Positions 23,339-34,500 of a stretch of 64,000 nt of DNA are shown in pieces (position 1 is the first letter of the stretch; each line of letters starts with the position of its first letter). The notes under the pieces are model-generated. The model did no database searches. It saw only the letters and a program-made list of their open reading frames with translations, and had not been told where the DNA came from. Position numbers and translations under genes: made by a program. The stretch comes from Echinometra lucunter (lineage: Eukaryota; Echinodermata; Echinoidea; Camarodonta; Echinometridae): assembly GCA_029962745.1 (NCBI GenBank), contig CM057165.1, positions 20,696,745 to 20,760,744 of the forward strand. Reading direction: 5' to 3'.

Positions 23339-23342
23339 AGAT

Positions 23343-24335
23343 ATGGAGTCTTTCGTTGGTTTTAATGTGGGCGGGAAAACCTACCGGACATCTCGAACAA
23401 CTTTAACACGTGATCTCGACAGTTTCTTCACTTTACTGCTAAGCGGTCGCATACCGTCTGCCAGAGATAACGAAGGACGATACATGATCGATCGCGACGG
23501 TGAATTATTCCAACACGTCCTCAATTACTTACGACTGCAGAAGTTAGTCATCCCAGAGGGATACAATGAGCTGGAGCTGTTGAAGCAAGAGGCCGATTTC
23601 TTTCAGCTGAACTCGATGAAGGAAGATTTACAGGTTCTGATCGGACGTGCCGATTCCTCATATGAATCTTCAAAATTGATCGGGCTGAATGTTGGTGGGA
23701 AGTTTTACCAGACGACGCGTGAAACTTTGGAAAGAGAGCCGCAATCGTTTTTCACCGCCATGCTCAACGATGAGACAGTGACACGTAGAGACACGAATGG
23801 GACTTACATCATCGACAGAGACGGCGAGAAATTTCGGGATGTCCTGGAATACTTGAGACTGGGTCTGATTCTCCTGGATGACTGCTCGTACAGCCTTGAA
23901 GTTCTTCGAAACGAGGCAAACTACTTTAACATGAACATTCTGAAAGAGCAAATCAAAAGCGTGGGCCGCTTGTGCGCATCATCAAGCGCAAAGACAGTTC
24001 AACCTTCTATGGACTTGTATTACAATCTGACGAGCAGGTTCTGCGTTATCTATACCAACACCAAAGACCTGATAGGCAAATCGTGTTTCCTACCCCTGAC
24101 TCCAGACAATTTTTACACCACATGCGGACAAGTGTACGTCGTCTCTTTCATCCTTGACAGGAACAAAGGAGGAGCCTCGACGGACGAGAGCCACTCAATT
24201 CCCGGCTTTGGAAAGAGCGTGGTCAACTACCCTTCCAACAAAGAGGAATTAATGACCTACATAGGACACAGAACTCAGATCTGGCACTATACAAAGATTC
24301 AGTTAAATGCAGATTGTTATAAGATTTCCTTTTAA
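23343..24335 (+). CDS. tandem T1-T1 domain protein, intronless
   Basis: This encodes 330 residues from the ATG at 23343 (MESFVGFNVGGKTYRTSRTT). The first T1/BTB domain spans about residues 4-99 (RYMIDRDGELFQHVLNYLR, EADFFQL). The second spans about 112-207 and, unlike in the two relatives, keeps a full IGLNVGGKFYQTTRETL strand, TYIIDRDGEKF and VLEYLRLG. The C-terminal ~110 residues are unassigned and begin MDLYYNLTSRFCVIYTNT, resembling the C-terminal start of 5142-6083. The two T1 domains probably arose by internal duplication. By family, a role as an oligomeric adaptor is likely, but no partner can be named. It is the only member of the cluster on the plus strand. A ladder of broken N-terminal copies precedes it. 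Confidence 0.82.
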   Translation: MESFVGFNVGGKTYRTSRTTLTRDLDSFFTLLLSGRIPSARDNEGRYMIDRDGELFQHVLNYLRLQKLVIPEGYNELELLKQEADFFQLNSMKEDLQVLIGRADSSYESSKLIGLNVGGKFYQTTRETLEREPQSFFTAMLNDETVTRRDTNGTYIIDRDGEKFRDVLEYLRLGLILLDDCSYSLEVLRNEANYFNMNILKEQIKSVGRLCASSSAKTVQPSMDLYYNLTSRFCVIYTNTKDLIGKSCFLPLTPDNFYTTCGQVYVVSFILDRNKGGASTDESHSIPGFGKSVVNYPSNKEELMTYIGHRTQIWHYTKIQLNADCYKISF

Positions 24336-27300
24336 AGCGTGATATTTAATGGATGCTTGAAGCTTATCCTTGTTCTTTACAAAAGTGTTCCAGGCATTAC
24401 CAATGTTTTTCCAGTAAAATTTGATACCTCAACGCTAAAATGTCAATATCAGTACTCTTACATTATTTCTTTTCTGTCATCTTGTCTTCGGCATCCCTAA
24501 ACACAAGCTCTGCTTTTCGGATGTTTGCCTCCCTCTTTTGATCTCTTTTGTCAAGCACATCCTTATTTTGTCAGAAGAAAAAAAAAACAAAAACAAAAGA
24601 GAAATTCGTAACTCTGAAGAATGACGAAGCCCGGTGACGAAGAAGAAAGTTCGACACCCTTTCGCCTGTCATTTCTGCATTGTCCCCGAATAACATCAGA
24701 AAAGTGACTCCACACCGTCTCAAAACCAAACTATTGGGGTAATCTAAAAGTCTGGTTTGTTGTCAGTCTGTTGTCAATCTCATTGGAGTGACTGGGGTAC
24801 ATACTGGCCTATTAGTTGTTTAACCCACTCCAGTCAAAGCTCTTGTTTACTAACAACTTTCTATTATCTGAATAGATATAAACAATATTAACTTTCAATG
24901 TGAAAACGAACCACCTAGACTCAGTCTGTTTACATGACCGTACGCAGCCAGTGGGGGGGGGGGGGGGGGGGATTCCTCCTCGAAATTTTGGAAACCGAAT
25001 TTTCCCTTTTTGGGGGAAGAGGGAAATTTTCCCGAAATTCCACCCAAAGTGTGCAAGTGTGTAAAAGTTCCCTCGCGTGGGATGGGGATACTCCCCTCCT
25101 AATTCCTCAGTCGGTAGCTGCACCCCTTTACTTGCATGTTCCCTCAAAATTTAATATCCCCCCCCCCCCCGAAAAGAAATTCCTCCGTATAGCCTTACTT
25201 GTTTATTGAGCTCACAACGTTTCACGTCTACTCCGGGGCGTCTCATCATGCCGACTGGTCTCATTTTAGATTGATAAGAACCGTGCTCCAGATCGAAGGG
25301 GGTTAGGGAGTCGTTCTATTTGAAAAGGGAGGAGCTCTTGCTCCAAAGAGGAGCGTGGGGGGGGGGGGGGGGGGTGCTGCGGCATACAAGATCGGCAGTT
25401 CAAGAGATTCGGTCAACAACCACTTACCGCGAAAGTCCAGTCGGCAAGATGAAGCGTCCCGGAGCGGAGTGGACGTGAAACGTCGCAAGCTCAATAAACA
25501 AATCCAGATTGACTCGCCTTTACTTTTAAAGTTAATTATCTACTACATGGATGACTGAAAACATGCAAAGATATTTCTTGATTCTGCGTCATACTAAGTC
25601 ATATACCACAACAGCGACTCCACATCGTATCCAAACCCAACCTTGCAGGCACGCTAAGAATTTTATTCGGTCTACCACCATTGCGTTTTCAGTGTCGTGT
25701 GAGTTGACTTGCGGTTATTATAGAGTTCACAATGACTGACGACGATTGCTAGAAGTTTCATTATTTGGCTCCACAGTTGTTTTTTTTTCAAATTCAAAGA
25801 TGTAGGGATACATCAGATGCATGAATATGTTCGGACTGGGACTAAAATAAATAAGGTCGGGGAATTTCGATATGACCGCACTTCAAATCCAGACACCGAT
25901 CCTAAGGAAACAAAGCAAGCAGGGCCGTAGGCAGAAATTTTTGTCCTGGGGGGGGCAAGAATACGTAAAATGTTTGAAGAAACACGCAAGCGAGGAAGTG
26001 AAGCGACCGAGCTGGTCACGAGGGCACTTGTGCATTTCTAAAATTGAAATTGGAGGATCTGGTGGAATTTCGGAAAATTATAATAAAGCTTGCGGGGAAA
26101 ACTCAAACTACCGACGGTCGGCCAGTCCACCCATAAGGACAAATAAAAACAAAAACACAAACTACATAAAACTAAATCGAAACGACGACAACAACAACAA
26201 TGAAAAACAGCAGCAAAAACTTAGAAACTGCACGGTCTGCACCCGTATCAAGCATTACAATCTCACACAAATTGTGGCAACTTTCCAATCATCAAAAAGT
26301 ACTGTTGCGGCTTGACAAATGTTTTGTTTTCTTTCCGGTTTTCTTTCAGACAACACAACGTGAATTTTCATTTTGAAAATCCATGAAATTCCTCTCAGGA
26401 ATAAAGTGATGCACTGATGACATTAATTCATATAATTGGTGAAACTCATGTCCTACTTAATTATCTGACAACTGCAGAACCATGCTTCATAGCCCCTCTA
26501 TGTTTTTTTGTTTTTTGTTTTTTTTTGTTTTTGGTAAAATGCCGAATGCTTTAATTTGCCAGGTATGAACCAGGTATGATATATCCCCCCACTTTTTCGA
26601 GAGGGGGGATGGCGTTTACAAATATCCCCCCCCCCCACTTTTTACGGAAGAAATGATATTTGAATTAATCAGTTAATAGAATTTTTAATATTCTGTCATT
26701 AACAACCATCATATTTTAGAATTTTTATTTGAAAATATGATTGAAAACCAGAAAAAGGGTTATTTTTGGCTCGCTCGCTTCGCTCGCTCATCTTTTTTTA
26801 TTTGTTTTATTCTATTTGAAAATATGTGTGTAAGGGGGGTCTGTGCAGGTGGGTGAGGGCATGTGTTTATACACAAGTGTGAATTCGACAGAAAAAAAAA
26901 TCAGCAAAAAAGTTGGTCATCCCCCCCACTCCTCAAAGTGGATTTACACCGGTGATTCAATTCAATTTTCAATTTATTGTCCAGTCAGAAATTGGTTTTG
27001 CTCACATTGTTCACATACCACTTGCAAGTTATTCGTAGGAAATAAATCATGTTGACAGGCCAATAGGCAAGCCTTAATTCACAAAGAAAACACCATTTTG
27101 ACTGACACAAACTTTTAATTTGTATTTTATTGGTCTTCCTTTCTAACCCAGTGAAACTTATATTCTTTAGGGCCCTGCACATACAAACACTCATACATAT
27201 AAAAATACATGACTGAGAAATGATAAACAATTAAATATTGAAAGAAAACACAAAAAGAACATGAAAGTTGCATAAAACTCCTATCAAAATGAAGTAATAT

Positions 27301-27519
27301 CTAAACATCCTTTTCATAAGAAAATAAATCTTTAACACAACATACGATTTCCTGGCCAAATTTGGAAGTTTCAGATTCAAATTCAATTTCTGTGCATTCT
27401 GTGCACATATCAGTTTTCCCTGGTAAATTTTCCCATTTCATTATTCAGCAAAGCATTTTCGTCAAAGAGTTTCAATTAATTTTAAAATATCACGTTAACA
27501 AAGCTAAAACCTGAAATTA
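24336..27519. other. no gene; repeat-rich spacer
   Basis: It contains G or C homopolymers near 24953, 25158, 25357 and 26630, and an 'AGGGCCGTAGGCAGAAATTT' repeat start at 25921. The inverted GGCTCGCTCGCTTCGCTCGC motif is at about 26768. The reading frames are short, proline- or glycine-rich products of these tracts. Confidence 0.45.
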
Positions 27520-27690
27520 CCGCATGATCTCTGTGACCTTGACCTTTGACCTACATACCCCCAAATCTGATCAGATCATCTACCTATGGTGCTACATACT
27601 AGGACCAAGTTTGAAGTCCATACCTCAAACGGTTCTTGTGATACTGCTTAGCGAAAAAGCAGGATGCACAACCCGAAAACATAACGCCTC
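27520..27690 (+). repeat. dispersed repeat with TGACCTTGACCTTTGACC
   Basis: It begins TGACCTTGACCTTTGACCT, continues through AAATCTGATCAGATCATC and CCAAGTTTGAAG, and ends near CACAACCCGAAAACATAACG. It resembles a family widely scattered in marine invertebrates. The head matches the DR1 half-site arrangement seen again at 36.7-37.4 kb. Confidence 0.5.
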
Positions 27691-28321
27691 TAGCACCACC
27701 TTCCGTATAAAACATTTTTGTGTACTTGCGTACATTTAGAACATGTACAATACCCCCCAAACGACAACAAAACAGCAACACTCCTTAAACTGTATCCTGC
27801 AGTCTAGGGGTTAACGGTTGAGGAGTTTGAAGAACAAGAAGTATTACATAAAGCCACAACATGTGGCAGTAAATGGCAGTTTGATTCTTAAATTCATGCA
27901 TGCGCTTATGTGTACTACATCAGTTAGCCTACTTACTATTAAGTGGATTTATGTTTCTTGACAGTACATGTATGTTTGAGCAAACAATATCTTTTTTTAT
28001 CAGAATTATTTATTGAAGCTCATATTTTGCAAACAGTATAGCAACACTGAACCCCTAACACACAGAGCAAAACATCTTCAGGTAATTGGTACACTTTGCT
28101 ATCTATTGGCAACAAATTATAGTCAGTTTCCTTCCGAAGGTCCGGAAGAACTTCTAGAGGAGTTGGTCACAAACTTAAAGGACACATCTCTCATCTTCTC
28201 TCAAAAATTCACACTTCTGATGAATTACAGGATGGCCAAGCTCTAATAGCATGAGTTTCTCGAGGCATTTACTGCATCAACACAGGATACTTCCTCAGTG
28301 CACATCCACTGTGTCTAGTCG

Positions 28322-28548
28322 TCATCTGGACATAGTCCGAAGAGAAGATAAAAGCTCCTTGTATGACTTCACTTCAGCCTCTAGCTCTTCAACCTGTCCA
28401 AAAAATTGTAATGAAATACATGTACAGCAGTTAATGCAGTTGTCCAGGGGAGCGTTTCATGAACGTCTTATCAGTAATTTTTACTGACAAAAAATTTGAT
28501 CACAGTCAATCAGATGCAAGGATTTCAGTAGCTTGTAACAGCTGTCAG
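28322..28548 (-). CDS. VARS2: VARS2 last exon (28322-28393) and stop codon
   Basis: It encodes [23 protein letters not shown] and the stop TGA at 28322-28324, completing the C-terminal coiled arm begun in exon 23 (30402-30548, [19 protein letters not shown]). The coding part is only 28322-28393; the rest of this span is intron. The 3' UTR extends left of 28322 but I did not identify its poly(A) site. Confidence 0.75.
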
Positions 28549-31500
28549 TAAAAATCACTGACAAGACACTCATCAAACGTCCCCTGGAAATTCCAGGAAG
28601 TACATGCTTTACGGTCAAAATCATACAAAGAAATACATGAGAACTAAACCACAAATCCTGTACATCCCTTCTTTGCTTCACTTAAATGAAAACTGAAATG
28701 CAAAATACGGCGTGTTTCTTTACACGAGCACATCAATGATGGGGTGCTCATCCGGCATCCGGCAAAGAAATTCACGCAATCCTTAATTTTCACCAAGATG
28801 ACACTGTAATGAATAATTGGCATAAATATTTTTTGGGACAAAATTTCAAAATTCCGCGTAGAAGTACAGTGTACCTCACATAACTCTACCAGATGAAACA
28901 AAAATAATCAAACTCGGTCAACAGATGAAGGAGAAGAAAAATTTTCTGTGATTTTTGAATAAATTTTGCATAAATTAGCACAGATAATTTTTTAGACAAA
29001 ATTTAAAACTCCATGTAGAAGTTCAGTGTACCTCACATAGCTCTACCTGATGAAACAAAAATAATCAAAATCGGTCAACAAATGAAGGAGAAGAATTTTC
29101 TGTGATTTTCGAATAGATTTTGCATAAATTAGCATAAATAGTGTTTTAGACAAATCTTCATAATTCTGTGCAGAAGTTCAGTGTATCTCGCATAGCTCTA
29201 CCAGATGAAACAAAAAACTCAAAATCGGTCGACAAATGAAGGAGAAGCAGCATTTTTTCGTGATTTTTGAATAAATTTTGCATAAATTAGCATAAATAGT
29301 TTTTGAGACAAAATTTCAAAATTCCCTGTAGAAGTTCAATGTACCTCACATAGCTCTACCAGATGAAACAAAAAAAAAATCAAGATCGGTCGACAAATGA
29401 AGGAGAAAGAGAAAAAGCATTTTCTGTGATTCTCGAATAAATTTTGCATAAATTAGCATTAATAAAGTTTTAGATAAAATTTGGGCCAGATGAGCTAAAA
29501 ACAGGAAACCCAAAGTCCTTCATCAATTACTTGATAAATGACTATATCTTAACAATTTCTTGTGATTCACATCAAAGATCAATTTTTTCCCTTTACCATG
29601 ACACCAAATACATAATGTTGACAAGTATGAATGAATACAAGCAGTAATTAACCGAGTAATATCAAAAGTAGTTTACTTGTAGAATAATGTAATTACATTT
29701 AATTACAATAAAACAAAATACACAAAAGATAAAGACAAAAAGCAAGGATAGAAGATCTTGTATGATGTTCTTTTCTTCATCAGTGTATATTTTTCTCAGT
29801 TTTGAAACAAGATTAGAGTTCATATTTACCCGCAAAGTATTTCTATTGTACCCCCTCCCCCGTCTGTCTACAGAAACAAGGGTAAGGAGAGTTCATTATG
29901 TATATCAATGCTCTCCTGCATAAGTCACTTTTGACACTGCTACAAAGTAGTTTAAAATTGTTATAATTTGTCCCTAGTTTCATAATTGCAGTTGTGGTGT
30001 CATATGAACAAAGAAGAATAACCCTTTTTCAATGATGTATTATTATGCAAATACTTATGTTTATTTGATAATATATATTGTCAGGGAAAGCTGGGTTTCC
30101 TGTTTAAGAAACACACTTTAGTCTTACAGTATGCCCATAAAATGATATGAAAGTGATGTTAATTCTTAACCTTGAAACTTTGAAATGGAACTCAGTCATG
30201 CAACCACTGCCATTCTGTGTACAGTATGCTAAGACATGAATGCCATCCCTTCATAGTAAACATTCATTGTATGTACCTCTATTCGAACACATGATTTCAA
30301 TTGGAAGCAAGCAGAAATTTTTTCACCAAATTTCTGAAATCACAGAAGAGACTTGAATTTCTTTTGGTTTGTTTGTATGAACTAAAACAGCATCAACTTA
30401 CCTTAGTTTTATTGCTGAGTTGGATCTCTTCTGGGACTTTCTGTTCATAGTTTGGGATAGACATGGCTGACTTGACCTTACTTAGCTGTTGTGCTGCTTT
30501 CATTTGTCGAGCTTCCAAACGTTCTACTGCAGCTCTGTTTGATGACTCCTATTTGTATAGATACAATGAAAAATTGCATAACTTATTTGTACCAATGGTA
30601 ACCAAATGTGATATTTAGTTTTGTCTTTTAAACATTCAGGCTTTGTAGAGGTGTTGTGGTCCAGTGGATAAGTCTCTGGACTTTGATCCCAAGGTACAGG
30701 GTTCGAATCCCTGCCGCAGCACTAATGTCCTTCGGCAAGACATTAATCTACATTTGCCACACTTGCCCAGGAGAGATAAATGGGTACCTGGCAGGAATTA
30801 ATTCCTTGAAATGCTTGTGCGCTGTATAAGGCTGCCGGGCTAAAGCCAGGGTAATGATATCCAAAGTCCTTTGGAAGTACATAGAGACGTTAGATAATAA
30901 CGTGATATGCGATATATAAGAACTGAATATTATTATCATTATTATTATTTTATTATTTGTGTCATAAAAGTGTTTTTTGCTTCTTTTTTAGTAAAAATTG
31001 CCACAGTTCTACAACAGATCTCACCTGTTCACTGCCGATCATATGCTACGAATTCAGTACATTAATCACTTATTGTGACATTTTCATTTATTCATATTTT
31101 AATACCAGAACATTAAAGGCACTGGCTAACTTTGTGAGCAGCTGATTTGAAAAATTCTCAAATTAAAATGAAACATGTGTATGAAAACTTGTATTTGTAC
31201 TCAAAAGCTCTGAAACAAACCATGATTTGAAATGAAAAACTGTTAGTAAGAAGCAAACGACAATTTTATTATTTTGGTCTCAGAGACATAAATAAGAGGA
31301 GCATTTTCCACGAGTTCAAAAAATCTGTTCACTGCACCTCTCTCCCTGTACTCTACATGATATGAATACACACAACACACACATATACACACCCTACCGT
31401 ACTATACATGATATGCATATACACAAATATACAGTACTGTTCAGTTGAACTCTGTGCACATGCACGCCCCTTACATGTATGCCTAGTCTGATGTGCAACT

Positions 31501-34500
31501 GACCATCATATTTTCTTCAAATAATGGTTTACATTTTTAATATTCAAAAATACTTTCCGTCGATATCATACTTTGAAACTTTAAGACTGGTATTTTTAAA
31601 CTATAAGTCGTCTTGTGTTCTACCACCGTCAAGTAGCAAAATGAGAATTTTTGAAATTCTCACAATGTTAGCCTTTTACTTTAAAGGCATTCACTTGTGG
31701 GCTTTCGTGGGGAATGGATCATAATTTGCTGACACCAGACTTTGTGAAAAGCACTGGAAATACTGTAATACAGCTACATTTCTGGAGCACAGCAAAACAA
31801 GCTGTCCCACTATAAACATTCTTCGGCCTGCTTCGGGCTTTCTCAGGCCAGGGAAAGTGAGATAATGACTTTGCCATATGGGGCAAAGGGTGGAATATAC
31901 AGAGCATAACATAAGGTCTGTTGGTCATAAAACTCAGTGATTTACAACACCTGTTACTCGGTAAGCTCCCATGGTGTCAAAGTCCCCATGAAAGCCCACT
32001 ACTGAGCGTCTTTAACACAAGGAAATTAATTGAAGTATTGTACCCATTTCTAAAAGACTGATCCCTGTGGATTAAATGACATACGTGAGAAGATATTACA
32101 CTCTACTAAGGATGCACTTAGGCATAGTAAGATTTCTCATAAAGAGATGACATACAATTTATTTATAAACCCCAGTAAGACACAAAACACACCACCAAAA
32201 TATTGAGAAAAAATGCCTAACAAATCTGTCATATTCTAAAATTTAGGATTTAAGAATGGGAACCTATGCAGAATCTGTTAAAAAATACTTCCTAATCAAA
32301 AAAAAAAAAAAAAAATCACATCAGTACATACCGGTAGATGGAGATATGCTATACATTTGTTTCCCACTGCCAGGGCTGCACTTCCAGGGGGAGGGGTCTC
32401 ACTTAAGGAAATGTCCACATGTGATGATCTGACAAGTGTGGCAAGTGGCTGATGCAGTCTCCCAAGATTTGAAAACACCCCCTCATCATGACATGTGATA
32501 CCCACTGCAGATCAATCAAATGCAAAATTTACATTAAATCTGGGAAATCTATTAATCTATAATTTTCATTACATGCTTTTGATATAAACTTGCAATACCT
32601 CAATTTCCGACATAAAAACCAAACAAACATAATACAAATTCATGAAGCAAGGAATTGAAAACATACGGGAGACAGGGGAAAAACAAACAACAAATTCTCA
32701 CTGTAACACCTGATGTGATTTTGGAAGTCCAATTCCTATTCTTCAGTTTTGCCTTTTTGTTTGTTTTATTTATTTATTTATTTACATGTATTTAATTGTT
32801 AAGGTGTGCTACAGCAAATTTTCAATAAGAATCCAATCCAATCCAATCCAGGTATTTATAGAGTGCAAATACCTAGTTGCCTAACCAAAAGCCCTGATGA
32901 GACTGAAATAATACTGTATGCAGTTCATGATTCAGGTAGAGGCTAGTTGTATGCAATGTGAAATAGATATGTCTTAAGCTAAGTTTTAAAGGTGGGCAGC
33001 ACATCACAAGAGCGAAGACAAAGAGGGAGACTGTTCCACGACCTAGGCGCAGAAACAGTGAATGATCTATCACCCAGCAATATAACATGTTATGTACTTG
33101 GTGGGCATTTATTATGACATGGTTCCACTATAAATGAAGTTTATCATAACTTCAGTCAATCTTCAGTCAGGGAACAAAATCAATGAAACGTTACATCTAC
33201 GCACCTGCGGGGTGTGCAGAAGTTAAACAAAGTCATATCTCAATATTTTTCTTTTTCAATCTCATATGAATTAAAGGTCACTATGTCACAAGATAAATGT
33301 TCCTTTCTCACCTTTGGACTGGCCTCTCTTCAATCCCAGCATTCCTTCCAGTGACCTAACTGCATGAACTACTTCCAGCATGACCTCGACTTGTTCCTCA
33401 ACAGTTGTATCGGTGAATGGGTACTAAGCAAAGAAATAATGAATTAAAGTGAAGTGACATGATCTACATGCACTTAATCCATATATAAAATCATAGCATA
33501 AAGGAACAATTTTATCAAGTTCAAATTCCAATTTATTAGATATATTAATTCACCACCATGGTCTGTAGAACTAGGTATATAACCTTTGTATCAAAGCAAT
33601 AAGGGAAAAGACCTACATATATGTACGTATCTATTGTATCAATTTAGCACACTTACTACTCCGTTCAAAACAGATGTCTTGTCTCACATTACTTAAACAT
33701 GTAACATGACCCAGAAAAACCTTTTCATCAAAAGAACAACTAGACTCATATAAACAATATTATTTTCATAATCATAAATTCAGGCATCAACACAAAATTT
33801 TCACTTCAACTCTTTGGGGTTTTGTAACATGCATCTACAGTTGAAAACCATTTTACCTCTTGCACAGTTGGGTATGGAGCTACACAGATACTGGGACAAT
33901 CGTCATCATGAAGCCTTGGCAACCTCTGAAACAGTTCTTCCGTCAGGTAGGGCATGATGGGATGCATAAGGCGAAGAGCGCCATCTATCATTGTGTATAG
34001 GACACTGGCTGATGTCATACGTTCCTCTGCATCAGTCTTACTCAGTGGTTCCTTGATGCACTCCTACATTCAAAAGAAATGAAATAAGAAATGAACTCTA
34101 ATTCAACATAAATATAAAATTCTGGGACTAGTTTCTTTAATCAAATGAAAGCATTGAAGGCAAATGAATGGGGGGGGGGGGAGATTTTGAGGAAAAAATA
34201 AACTTTAAACAAAAGAAAAATGTGTGACTTTCACTTCTGTGAAATAGTTGATGCACAAAAATCAAATTCTTCCCTGATAATGCAAAAAGTGAACTGTTAC
34301 CATTTTGTCATATTATAAGGCAACTACCTGGTTTCCACTAATACCGTGTTTACAAAGTGACTCGGCTTGAGTGTTGAATCCTCAAGCAGGATCGAACGCT
34401 GCGATGAGGGCAACTGTGATTGTGTTTACATGGAAACAAAAAAGGTGAGTTCAACATGGCCCGTGGATCACGAACGAAGTAGAATTGTGATGACCTGCCT

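Noticed and set aside
25872..26315. 147-codon plus-strand frame
   Set aside because: It begins in a dispersed repeat with a G run and ends in an Asn/Lys/Gln-rich low-complexity stretch; no homology is recognised.
30657..30730. tRNA gene
   Set aside because: Box A and box B are present, but the acceptor stem does not close and the sequence continues into a SINE body that recurs elsewhere.
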